Of a DNA stretch of 64,000 nt, positions 17,860 through 26,044 are shown piece after piece. The notes below the pieces were generated by a model. It saw only the letters and a list, made by a program, of their open reading frames with translations, ran no database searches and was not told the DNA's origin. The position numbers and the translations under genes were made by a program. Position 1 is the first letter of the stretch. Each line of letters opens with the position of its first letter. Source of the stretch: Tahibacter sp042701255 (GTDB lineage: Bacteria > Pseudomonadota > Gammaproteobacteria > Xanthomonadales > Rhodanobacteraceae); the NCBI RefSeq assembly GCF_042701255.1, contig NZ_CP170554.1:3658001-3722000 (forward strand), read 5' to 3'.

Positions 17860-19736
17860 AGGGATGACTCCGTGCGCGGGCCGAAACGCGCCAGCGCGGC
17901 GCGCTGGCGTTCGCCGCGCAGCGCCGCATCGGCGACCGGCGGCGGCGCCTCGCCGCCCAGCCAGGCGGCGAGGCGCGCGACGCTCGGGTGTTCGTAGATC
18001 TGCGCCGCGGTCAGGCTGCGGAAGCCGTGCTGGCGCAATTCGGTCAGCGCACGCACGACCGTGATCGAGCGCGCGCCGAGATCGAACAGGTTGCTGTCCG
18101 CATCGATCGCCTCGAGTCCGAGCAGCTGGCGCCAGAGTTCGCCGAGCTGCCGCGGCAGCGGCGCGTCGGCGAGCCACTGCGGCGCCGGCGCCGTCGCGGC
18201 ACGCGCGAGTTCGCGGCGATCGATCTTGCCGCTGGAGGTCAGCGGCAGCGCGGCGGTCAGGGCGAAGCGCTGCGGCACGAGGTACGACGCGAGCTCGGCG
18301 CGGCAATGCGCACGCAGCTCGGCGATCAGCGCTTCGTCGGCGGCCGGCATCCGGCGCGGCACGATGTGCGCGACGAGACGCCGGTCCGCCTCACCGCCGA
18401 CGGCGACCACGGCCGCTTCGGCGACCGCGGCGTGACGGCACAGCACGGCCTCGATCTCGGCCGGTTCTATGCGGTAGCCGTCGAGCTTGATCTGGTCGTC
18501 GCAGCGGCCGAGGTAATCGAAGACCCCGTGCGCATCGACGCGTACGCGATCGCCGGTCCTGTACCAGCGCCGCTCGTCCAAGGTGACGAAACGCTGCGCG
18601 GTCAGATCGGCGCGATGGATGTAGCCGGCCGCGAGACAGTCGCCGCCGAGCAGCAGTTCGCCTTCGGCCGGCGCGGCCAGCGTGCTGCCGTCCGCATCGA
18701 CGACGCGCATCTGCACGTGCGGCAGCGCGCTGCCGATCGGCGGCAGTTCGGGCCAGACCTGCGCATCGCCGGCCAGCTCGCATGCGCTGACGACGTGCGC
18801 TTCGGTCGGCCCGTAGTGGTTGTGCAGCACGGCCTGCGGCAGCTGCGTGAACAGCGCGCGGATCGCCGGCGTGATGCGCAGGGCTTCGCCGGCAGTGATC
18901 ACGTCGCGCAGGCTGTCCGGTGCATCGCCTTCCTGCAGCGCCGCTTCGGCCAGCGCCTGCAGCGCTACGTACGGGAGGAACAGACGCCCGATACGCTCGC
19001 GCCGGATCAAGGCGAGCAAGGCGTGCGGGTCGCGCCGTTCGCCGTCGCTGGGCAGCACGAGCGTGCCGCCGACGGCCAGGGTCGACAGGATCTCCTGGAA
19101 CGACACGTCGAACGCGAGCGGCGCGAACTGCAGGGTGCGCGCCGCCAGGCCCAGGCGCGGATGATGGCGATGCCAGTCGATCAGCGCGCCGACGCAGCGC
19201 CGTGTCATCGCCACGCCCTTGGGCCGGCCCGTCGAGCCCGACGTGAACAGCACATAGGCCAGGGCGCCGTCGCCGAGCAGCGGCGGCTGAGCCTGCTGCG
19301 CGAGCAGCTGCGCCACGGTGCGGCGCGGAATCTGCGGCGCGCTCGCGGCGATCGCCTCGTCGGCGCTCAGCAGCAGATCGGGCCTCGCGTCCTGCAGCAT
19401 CATCGCCAGACGCGCCGGCGGATAGCCCATATCGAGCGGCAGGTAGGCCGCGCCGACCTGCAGTATCGCGAGGATCGCGGCCAGGCCCAGCGGCGTGCGT
19501 TCGGCCGACAGCGCGACCACCGCGTCGGGCTGCACGCCCTGTGCGACGAGACCGGCGGCGATGCGCTGAGCATGGTCGACGAGCGTGGCGTAGTCCCAGT
19601 CGACGCCGTCGCGGCGCACGGCGGGCTCGTCGGGCCTCAGTCCGCCGCGCGCCACGATCAGCGCGAGCTGCGAACGCAGGCGGCGGCAGGGATCGTGCGC
19701 CGCGGCTGCGGCCGGTGAACCGTTGCGGATTTCCAC
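17856..19736 (-). CDS. NRPS loading module, adenylation-PCP, predicted proline-activating
   Basis: A 626-residue protein with an adenylation domain (LFTSGSTGRPKG, HYGPTEAH, YRTGDRV, GYRIEPAEIE, SGKIDRRE) and a carrier domain with phosphopantetheine serine in DLGARS. Aligned by eye to GrsA, the pocket residues are D235 V236 Q239 F278 I299 A301 H322 V330 V331 K517, i.e. DVQFIAHVVK, the published proline signature family. There is no condensation domain, as expected for a loading module. The start is a GTG at 19736; there is no better ATG. It is the first gene of the operon and hands its aminoacyl group to the KS of the next protein. Two TGAC-N4-GTCA dyads lie between it and divergent glmS. Confidence 0.92.
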   Translation of the reverse strand: MEIRNGSPAAAAAHDPCRRLRSQLALIVARGGLRPDEPAVRRDGVDWDYATLVDHAQRIAAGLVAQGVQPDAVVALSAERTPLGLAAILAILQVGAAYLPLDMGYPPARLAMMLQDARPDLLLSADEAIAASAPQIPRRTVAQLLAQQAQPPLLGDGALAYVLFTSGSTGRPKGVAMTRRCVGALIDWHRHHPRLGLAARTLQFAPLAFDVSFQEILSTLAVGGTLVLPSDGERRDPHALLALIRRERIGRLFLPYVALQALAEAALQEGDAPDSLRDVITAGEALRITPAIRALFTQLPQAVLHNHYGPTEAHVVSACELAGDAQVWPELPPIGSALPHVQMRVVDADGSTLAAPAEGELLLGGDCLAAGYIHRADLTAQRFVTLDERRWYRTGDRVRVDAHGVFDYLGRCDDQIKLDGYRIEPAEIEAVLCRHAAVAEAAVVAVGGEADRRLVAHIVPRRMPAADEALIAELRAHCRAELASYLVPQRFALTAALPLTSSGKIDRRELARAATAPAPQWLADAPLPRQLGELWRQLLGLEAIDADSNLFDLGARSITVVRALTELRQHGFRSLTAAQIYEHPSVARLAAWLGGEAPPPVADAALRGERQRAALARFGPRTESSL

Positions 19737-19805
19737 GACGCCTCCGTCGATGCGAGCGGCTTGGTCCGTTGCGCGGCCAATCTAGTGACGCCGCTGCACG
19801 CGGCG

Positions 19806-19819
19806 TTGACGTATGTCAT
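19806..19819. promoter_or_regulatory. TGAC-N4-GTCA dyad upstream of the NRPS-PKS operon
   Basis: TTGACGTATGTCAT, an inverted repeat centred about 76 bases upstream of the NRPS GTG start. Half-sites match those of the dyad 51 bases further on in front of glmS and resemble variant FNR-family sites. It may be a binding site for a CRP/FNR-family regulator, or TTGAC may be part of a -35 box. Confidence 0.35.
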
Positions 19820-19862
19820 GCGCCGGACGAGATGCGCGGCGCGGCGTCGAACCGTTTGCGTT

Positions 19863-19878
19863 CTTGACCTAGGTCAAG
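19863..19878. promoter_or_regulatory. Perfect 16-base palindrome upstream of glmS
   Basis: CTTGACCTAGGTCAAG is a perfect palindrome centred 59 bases before the glmS ATG. It has FNR-family geometry (five-base half-sites, four-base spacer) but GTCAA rather than ATCAA. No clear -10 box sits at 17 bases from TTGACC, so an operator is more likely than a simple -35 element. Confidence 0.45.
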
Positions 19879-19929
19879 CCGATCGGGTGGTGCAGCGCTA
19901 GCGTGGCCCGCGTCAACGAGGAGCTGCCC

Positions 19930-21759
19930 ATGTGCGGAATCGTCGGTGCCGCGGCCCAGCGGGATGTCGTGCCGTTGCTGGTCGCCGGCTTGAAGGCGCT
20001 GGAATACCGCGGCTACGACTCGGCCGGCCTCGCCGTACTCGACCACGACGCGCTCGTGCGTCTACGTACGCAAGGCAAGGTGCGCGAGCTCGAAGCGCGG
20101 CACCGCGACAGCGCGATCGCCGGCTGCACCGGCATCGCGCATACGCGCTGGGCCACGCACGGCCGGCCGAACGAGCGCAACGCGCATCCGCACATGTCCA
20201 ACGGCAAGGTCGCGGTCGTGCACAACGGCATCATCGAGAACCATCTCAAGCTGCGCAGCGAGCTCGAGCGGCTGGGCTATCGCTTCGAATCGGAAACCGA
20301 TACCGAAGTGATCGCGCATCTGGTGCATCACGCGCTGGCCAACGGCGCGAGCCTGCGCCGCGCGGTGATCGAGGCGACGGCGCGGCTGCGCGGCAGCTAT
20401 GCGATCGCCGTGGTCGGCACCGCGACGCCGGGCCACATCGTCGGCGCGCGCCGCGGCAGTCCGCTCGTGGCCGGCGTCGGCGACGGCGAGCATTTCCTGA
20501 GCTCGGACGTGCATGCGCTGATCGGCGTGACCAACCGCTTCGTGCATCTGCAGGAAGGCGATTTCGTCGAGATCGACAGCGGCGGCATGCAGGTATTCGA
20601 CGCCGACGAACGGCCCATGGCGCGCGAGCTGCGCGAAAGCGGCGTGTCCGGCGAGCGCCTCGATCGCGGCGGCTACCGGCACTACACGCAGAAGGAGATC
20701 TTCGAACAGCCGCGCGCGATCGCCGAGACCCTCGAAGGACGCATCGCCGACGGGCGCATCCTGCCGAACGTGTTCGGCGTGGAATCCGACGCGATGCTGC
20801 GCGGCGTGCGCCACGTGCACATCGTCGCCTGCGGCACGAGTTTTCATGCGGGCCTGGTCGCGCGCTACTGGATCGAAGCGCTGTCCGGCCTGCCCTGCAG
20901 CGTCGAGGTGGCCAGCGAATACCGCTACCGGCAGACCGCGGTGCCCACGGGCACCCTGTTCCTCGCGATCTCGCAGTCGGGCGAAACCGCCGACACCCTC
21001 GCCGCGCTGCGCGACGGGCGGCGCCACGGCTATACCGCGAGCCTCGCGCTGTGCAACGTGCCGGAATCGAGCCTGGTGCGGGAATCCGAGCTCGTGCTGA
21101 TGACGCGCGCCGGTCCGGAGATCGGCGTGGCCTCGACCAAGGCGTTCACGACGCAGCTCGCTGCGCTGGCGCTGCTCGCGCTGGAGCTCGGCCGCATCAA
21201 CCGCCTGGACGTGTTCCGCTATCACCGCCTCGTCGCGCAGCTCGCCGGGCTGCCGCAGGTCATCGCGCAGATGCTGAGCCTGGACGCGCAGATCGCGCAG
21301 ATCGCCGAACGCTTCGTCGACAAGCGCCACGCGGTGTTTCTCGGCCGCGGCGTGCAGTATCCGGTCGCGCTCGAAGGCGCCCTCAAGCTCAAGGAAATCT
21401 CCTACATCCACGCCGAAGGCTATCCGGCCGGCGAGCTCAAACACGGTCCGCTCGCGCTCGTGGATCACGACATGCCGGTCATCGTCGTCGCACCGGAAAA
21501 CCAGCTGCTCGAGAAACTGAAATCGAACATGGAAGAAGTCCGCGCACGCGGCGGCCAGCTGTTCGTGTTCGCCGCCGGCGATGCCGACTTCAATGCCGAA
21601 GGCATCGACGCGCTGGTCCGCGTAGGCCCGGTCGGCAACCTGATAGCACCGGCCGCCTTCACCGTGCCGCTGCAGCTGCTCGCCTACCACGTCGCCGTGT
21701 GCCGCGGCACCGACGTCGACCAGCCGCGCAATCTGGCCAAGTCGGTGACGGTGGAATAG
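19930..21759 (+). CDS. glmS: Glutamine-fructose-6-phosphate aminotransferase (isomerizing)
   Basis: A 609-residue protein, the same length as E. coli GlmS. The ATG at 19930 follows a GAGGAG ribosome-binding site and puts the catalytic Cys at residue 2 (MCGIVGAA), as required for the N-terminal glutaminase. The glutaminase half has ALEYRGYDSAG, HTRWATHG and NGIIENH; the C-terminal half has two SIS isomerase domains (CGTSFHAG, SQSGETADT, EIGVASTKAFT) and ends in the conserved PRNLAKSVTVE. It makes glucosamine-6-phosphate from fructose-6-phosphate and glutamine for UDP-GlcNAc. Divergent orientation next to an operon with a GlcN-transferase-like gene and an epimerase suggests that it feeds amino sugar to that pathway, besides or instead of cell wall supply. 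No glmM/glmU and no glmS ribozyme are adjacent. Confidence 0.97.
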   Translation: MCGIVGAAAQRDVVPLLVAGLKALEYRGYDSAGLAVLDHDALVRLRTQGKVRELEARHRDSAIAGCTGIAHTRWATHGRPNERNAHPHMSNGKVAVVHNGIIENHLKLRSELERLGYRFESETDTEVIAHLVHHALANGASLRRAVIEATARLRGSYAIAVVGTATPGHIVGARRGSPLVAGVGDGEHFLSSDVHALIGVTNRFVHLQEGDFVEIDSGGMQVFDADERPMARELRESGVSGERLDRGGYRHYTQKEIFEQPRAIAETLEGRIADGRILPNVFGVESDAMLRGVRHVHIVACGTSFHAGLVARYWIEALSGLPCSVEVASEYRYRQTAVPTGTLFLAISQSGETADTLAALRDGRRHGYTASLALCNVPESSLVRESELVLMTRAGPEIGVASTKAFTTQLAALALLALELGRINRLDVFRYHRLVAQLAGLPQVIAQMLSLDAQIAQIAERFVDKRHAVFLGRGVQYPVALEGALKLKEISYIHAEGYPAGELKHGPLALVDHDMPVIVVAPENQLLEKLKSNMEEVRARGGQLFVFAAGDADFNAEGIDALVRVGPVGNLIAPAAFTVPLQLLAYHVAVCRGTDVDQPRNLAKSVTVE

Positions 21760-21895
21760 CCGTCCGCCCCGCTGCGCGGCCATCCGGCGCCGGCATCGCA
21801 GCGACGTCCGGCGCACCGTCGCCGCGCGGCGCATCCGTGCGCGGCGCGGCGATTCACCCTCGATACGCGAGCGGCATCCGTTCCGGCGTTCGGGC

Positions 21896-22771
21896 TCAGA
21901 GCCCCGCGACCTCGTCCAGGTTCACGTGCACGCCCTTGCCGTACCAGTGGCCGTCGATCAGGACCAGATCGTGCTCGGCCCAGACCGGCGCACCGAACAC
22001 GGTGACGGTGGTGCGCACGCGGGCCGTGTCCTGGCCGCGATCCAGCACTTCCACGCGCAGCGAGTCGGCGACCGCGTCGAGATCGATGCCGTAGGTGCGC
22101 ACGGCTTCCTTGGCCGCGGTCAGCATCGGGCTCGCACGTTCCAGCACGCCTTCCAGCGGCAGCGCCTTGAGCTGGTCGATGTCGGTGATGCCGGTGCGGC
22201 GCGCCGCTTCGGTCAGCACGGTCAGCGCACGGCGCAGCGAGGCCACGCTGAGGAAGTCGGTGCTGTTGGCCCAGCGCTCGATGCCGGGCAAGGCGCCGCG
22301 CAGCACTTCGCGCTGGGCATCGCTGAGTTTGGTGTCGGAGGAATTGACCGCGACGCGCAGCGCGCCCATGCCCATGAGCAGCATGCCGGCCGCCTGCGGA
22401 CGGGCCTTGGCCATCTCCGGTTCCAGCTTGGCCATCATCTGGTCGACGGCGTCGGGCGCGGTGAACTGCTGAATCTTCTCGGCGAAGTGCGCCCGCTCGG
22501 CCTCGCCCGTGGGCTTGTTGCGCTGCATTTCATAGGCGAGACGCGCCTGTTCCCACTGCCGGCGCGGAGTCAGGCCCTGAGCCAGACCGGCCAGGTCGCC
22601 GGCGCGGAACAGCTCGGCCAGGTGCTTGATCTCGACGGCCGGGTCCGGCGCATTCCGGTTCGTGTTCGTAGCGGAAACCGCAGCCGGTGCGGCCGCCGGA
22701 GCCGCCAGCAGCGCGGACGGACCGACCACGGCAACGGCCAGCAGGCTCAGGGACAACAGCTTGGTCTTCAT
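21896..22771 (-). CDS. Exported protein of unknown function
   Basis: A 291-residue protein with a clear signal peptide (KTKLLSLSLLAVAVVGPSALLAAPA). The mature part is helical, rich in Ala and charged residues (AELFRAGDLAGLAQGL, RRALTVLTEAARRTGI) and ends with a small beta-rich region (DTARVRTTVTVFGAPVWAEHDLVLIDGHWYGKGV). This final segment resembles the last strands of NTF2-like or lumazine-binding folds, but this is only a visual impression. A GAGAGGAG ribosome-binding site supports the ATG at 22771. Monocistronic and convergent with glmS. I do not recognise the family. Confidence 0.8.
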   Translation of the reverse strand: MKTKLLSLSLLAVAVVGPSALLAAPAAAPAAVSATNTNRNAPDPAVEIKHLAELFRAGDLAGLAQGLTPRRQWEQARLAYEMQRNKPTGEAERAHFAEKIQQFTAPDAVDQMMAKLEPEMAKARPQAAGMLLMGMGALRVAVNSSDTKLSDAQREVLRGALPGIERWANSTDFLSVASLRRALTVLTEAARRTGITDIDQLKALPLEGVLERASPMLTAAKEAVRTYGIDLDAVADSLRVEVLDRGQDTARVRTTVTVFGAPVWAEHDLVLIDGHWYGKGVHVNLDEVAGL

Positions 22772-22827
22772 GCGGTGCTCCTCTCGTTGGGAGCTTTAGT
22801 GTGCTGGTGAACTACAACACCAATAAG

Positions 22828-22839
22828 TGACGAAAGTCA
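22828..22839. promoter_or_regulatory. TGAC-N4-GTCA dyad upstream of the exported-protein gene
   Basis: TGACGAAAGTCA centred about 62 bases upstream of the ATG at 22771, the same half-sites and similar spacing as the dyads near glmS and the NRPS gene. On the minus strand ATGACT could instead serve as a -35 box with TTGTAG 17 bases on as -10. Confidence 0.35.
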
Positions 22840-23142
22840 TTCTGCCGAGAGGAATGAGCGGGCGCGCTTCGGGCGTGGCCCGGTGATTTCCATAAAACAT
22901 TTTTACAATCAGATATATAGACGACAAATCGCAACCAATTTGGCGTCATTGTCGCGGGGAGATGGGAGTGACGTTGCACTTCATCCGATGGGCTCGGCGC
23001 AACGTACGCACTGCGATGCGCAACCTTGCGAGCTCCTCCACGGGAGGTCCTCAGCCGGTTCGATGGCGGCCGGCGATGGTGCGGCGACACCACGCCCTGC
23101 CGCCTCCGTCGAGCCGCTTCGCCGGATCGACCACGGGGCCCC

Positions 23143-23176
23143 AAAAAAGCGAAGCCCGCCAAAGCGGGCCTCGCTT
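23143..23176 (-). terminator. Rho-independent terminator of the phospholipase C-like gene
   Basis: Read on the minus strand, GCGAGGCCCGC-TTTG-GCGGGCTTCGC forms an almost perfect 11-base stem and is followed directly by TTTTTT. It lies 27 bases after the stop of the minus-strand gene ending at 23203. Confidence 0.88.
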
Positions 23177-23202
23177 CACGGCCTCACATCAGGGTCCCGG
23201 CA

Positions 23203-25647
23203 TCAGGAGCCCGTCGCCGTCGTCATGATGCTCGGTGCGCCGTTGGCCTTGTCCGTGAACACGACGTAGGCACTGCCCTCGAAGCTGACGCCGCTGAGCG
23301 CGTACTTCGTCTGCAGCGGCCCGGCCTTGGTGCTGCCGTTGGAGGTACCCTGGATCAGGCGGTTGCCCCACTGCGAGGTGTTGCGGTTGTAGAAATAGGT
23401 GTAGATGTTCCCGCCGCTGTCGTTGACCACGAGCAGCAGCGAGCCGCCGTAGGGCATGAGGTTCAGCGCCGAATGCGTCGTGATGGCGTTGCCGCTCGCG
23501 TCGAGCACCGCATCGGTGATCAGTGTCCAGGTGTTCTTGCCGCCGTTCACGATGACGCGGATCTGGTTGTTGCTGGCGGCATCGGCGAAGGCCATCACGA
23601 GCGCACCGTCGAACTCCACGAGACTCACGCTGAAGTTCGTTCTCGGAAAGAGTTCCGTGCCGTTCGCCCCCAGGTAGGCGACGGCGCGCGGCGTGTCGAA
23701 GTAGCCGTGACCGGTGTAGGTCGCGAGCACGATGTTGCCGGTGCTCTGCGGCACCGAACGCGCCGGGAACGCGAGGTAGAGGCCGGCATCGCCGCCGAGA
23801 TTGCACATCGCCACACGCGGCGCGGCGTCGCCGCCCGGCGGCGCGAGCAGCTTGTAGTTGCCGCTGTCGGTCGTGTCGAAGGCGAACTGCCGGCCATTGC
23901 TCGTCGACGTGCTCCAGGCATGGGTGGCGAGAGACCAGGTCGCCTGATAGAGCGTGCCGTCGTTGCCCGGAACCACCAGGAGCAGCCCACCGATCGTCGC
24001 GACGATGGTCGGGTCGCCGCCGTTGGTGGTCATCGTCGGACTCGTGCCGATCGAGATGTCGCTGGACGTGTAGACCTTGAACGCCGGCGCATCGGTCATC
24101 GGTATGGCGAGGAAGTGCACGTGGTGATTGCTGGTGTCGGAACTCGTCTTGCGGAACACCGCACAGAGCGTGTTCTGCTGCGCGGTATCGAGCTGGCCCG
24201 GTGTCGGAATGCCGGACCCCAGGCTCTGCGGCAAGGTGTTGGTGATGATCGGGTCGTAGTTCGTGACCAGGGTGGCCGACGGCGCGAGATCGTCCTGATT
24301 GCTGCCGATGATGCGATGGCTCTGCCAGGCGATCGGATGCGCCGGCACCGTGCCCGTGCCCGGCGGCGCGCCGGCATCGCTGTGTATGCCGCCGGAAGGC
24401 ATGTTCCAGTAGGTGGACGAGTAGAGGAAGTCGTCGCTCCATTGGCGGCAGCGCAGATCGTTCAATACGACGCGCTGCTGCGCCTCGCCGTTGACGGCGA
24501 TGTACAGCGGCGACCAGTTGCGCGTGTCGGTCGGATTGGAAACGACGCTCAGGTTCGGGGTCAGGGCCAGCGCCCCGTACGTCGGCGACGGATCGCGGTT
24601 GTGCAATGCGTTGATGACTTCGTTAAGCGAAGCCTGCACCGCCTTTCGCGCGCGGGTGAAGTTGGCCGCATTGAGCGTGTCGTTCAGACGCTTGTCGCCG
24701 TAGGCGGTCCAGGAGGTGGGATTCGCGCTGTTGTCCTGCACGACGAGGCCGTTGTAGCAGTCTTCGTCGTGCATGAGCCGCGAGCACAGGTCGGCGGCCG
24801 GATTGTTCGTATGCAGCGTCTTGCGCGGCGTGCGCAGATGGCCCGAGGAGAACAGATCGGTCAGGAAATGGCAGGCGAACGCTTCCAGGAAATACGCGCG
24901 CTGGTAGTTGCCGGTAGCCGCGGCCTGCAGGGCGCAGGCATGGCCGGCCCGGTAGGCCGCGACCGCGTGCGTGCCGAAATGATCCCAGTTCGTCGCGGCG
25001 AGCTGCATGTACGTGCCTTGAGACGCCCACCACGGCGACACGTCGCTGGCCCCGGTCGCGAGGTTGTAGCGCTGGTCGTACTGGTCACCGGCGTCGGTCT
25101 GCGAATACGCCTGCGACCAGACGTCCGTCGCGTCCGGCTGCGCAGCCTGGATCTGTGCGGCGGCAGCGTCCACGGCATTGGACTGATCCTGCATGATGGA
25201 CAGGATCCTCGACGCCATGGACGTGCCGAACACGATCGGCTCGTTGTACAGCGTATTGAACGCCTGGATGAAGCGCTGCTGCTGGGCGGCGTCGCCGCTC
25301 GCGTCGGAGATCGGCTGCGACGGCACGCCGTAGAAGTCGCCCGCCAGCGCGAGTATCTGGCCGAAGCTGAAGGACTGTCCGCCGGCATTCGGGAAATAGT
25401 TGATGTTCGGCGGCGACTGCGTGAACGAATTGCCGTTCGCATCGACGAAGATCAGGCCGTCGCCGAACGCCTCGTGCTCGGGCGATTCGAACAGCTGCAG
25501 GCCCGGACCGGTATGCAGCGGACTCAGATAACGCGTGTATTGGCGCCGGTCGCGTGGAAACAGGACGGGCGGCAAGGTCCCGGTGGCAGGCGCATCGCTC
25601 TCGGCGACGGCAACAGCGGCGTCGTTCGTCTCGGTGGTGCTGTTCAT
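23203..25647 (-). CDS. Putative zinc-dependent phospholipase C-like protein with C-terminal repeat domain
   Basis: An 814-residue protein from the ATG at 25647 (MNSTTETND); an in-frame GTG at 25698 would add 17 residues. The N-terminal half has a helical segment with NWDHFGTHAV, a GHACAL helix and AFACHFLTDLFSSGHLRTPR; this H/D/H spacing resembles the metal-binding helices of bacterial phospholipase C and S1/P1 nucleases. Residues from about 500 on are beta-rich with repeated blocks (GGLLLVVPGNDGTLYQATW, YGGSLLLVVNDSGGNIYTYFY), compatible with a fucose-lectin-like or other propeller. No classical signal peptide is visible, so its location is uncertain. It is monocistronic with its own terminator. 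Function is inferred only from the His-rich helices. Confidence 0.68.
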   Translation of the reverse strand: MNSTTETNDAAVAVAESDAPATGTLPPVLFPRDRRQYTRYLSPLHTGPGLQLFESPEHEAFGDGLIFVDANGNSFTQSPPNINYFPNAGGQSFSFGQILALAGDFYGVPSQPISDASGDAAQQQRFIQAFNTLYNEPIVFGTSMASRILSIMQDQSNAVDAAAAQIQAAQPDATDVWSQAYSQTDAGDQYDQRYNLATGASDVSPWWASQGTYMQLAATNWDHFGTHAVAAYRAGHACALQAAATGNYQRAYFLEAFACHFLTDLFSSGHLRTPRKTLHTNNPAADLCSRLMHDEDCYNGLVVQDNSANPTSWTAYGDKRLNDTLNAANFTRARKAVQASLNEVINALHNRDPSPTYGALALTPNLSVVSNPTDTRNWSPLYIAVNGEAQQRVVLNDLRCRQWSDDFLYSSTYWNMPSGGIHSDAGAPPGTGTVPAHPIAWQSHRIIGSNQDDLAPSATLVTNYDPIITNTLPQSLGSGIPTPGQLDTAQQNTLCAVFRKTSSDTSNHHVHFLAIPMTDAPAFKVYTSSDISIGTSPTMTTNGGDPTIVATIGGLLLVVPGNDGTLYQATWSLATHAWSTSTSNGRQFAFDTTDSGNYKLLAPPGGDAAPRVAMCNLGGDAGLYLAFPARSVPQSTGNIVLATYTGHGYFDTPRAVAYLGANGTELFPRTNFSVSLVEFDGALVMAFADAASNNQIRVIVNGGKNTWTLITDAVLDASGNAITTHSALNLMPYGGSLLLVVNDSGGNIYTYFYNRNTSQWGNRLIQGTSNGSTKAGPLQTKYALSGVSFEGSAYVVFTDKANGAPSIMTTATGS

Positions 25648-26044
25648 GGTCAGGGGTTCCAGTTGCAGCGGGAGGATGCCGATCGCGCCGCCGGGCACCG
25701 GGATGTCGTCGGTTCCGGCCGAACCCTGCGTCGAGACCGACGGGACGGGTATACGAATGGCCTTAGCGCAGTTTGCCGCGTGGTCCGATCAGCACGCTTC
25801 GTCCGTCGCACGCGGTGGCCGCGGCTGTCATGTCGGCGCACACGCTTCAGTCGCAGCGAACCACCGTGATCTCGCAGCGCCGACATGGTCGGATGCCTGG
25901 AAGTCGAACGAATCGCGCCGGCTCCTGCCTATCAGCCCCGGCGTTGCGGCCATCCCGGCCGACGTCGTCGACCACGACGACGTCGGCCAAGCCGTCCAGG
26001 CACACGACGAATTCACGCAGACCGGCGCTGTCGACGGACCGGCG
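25648..26044. other. Intergenic region, no gene seen
   Basis: About 400 bases between two minus-strand genes. All frames here are Arg-rich shadows of GC-rich DNA without ribosome-binding sites or recognisable motifs. It presumably holds the promoter of the phospholipase-like gene, but no clear -35/-10 pair was found. Confidence 0.55.

Larger units (their letters stand above)
22772..23202. other. Intergenic region with AT-rich block, dyad and terminator
   Basis: No credible gene. It holds the ribosome-binding site and dyad of the exported-protein gene, an AT-rich block at about 22885-22960 that is unusual in this GC-rich window and carries a possible minus-strand promoter (TATATA as -10), and near 23143-23176 the terminator of the next minus-strand gene. 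Open frames across 22960-23200 have no coding character. Confidence 0.6.

Noticed and set aside
15313..17997. 894-codon plus-strand open frame opposite the KS-AT region
   Set aside because: Same antisense effect; all catalytic KS and AT motifs are on the minus strand.
23026..25869. 947-codon plus-strand open frame opposite the phospholipase-like gene
   Set aside because: Val/Arg-rich antisense shadow crossing the terminator of the real gene.
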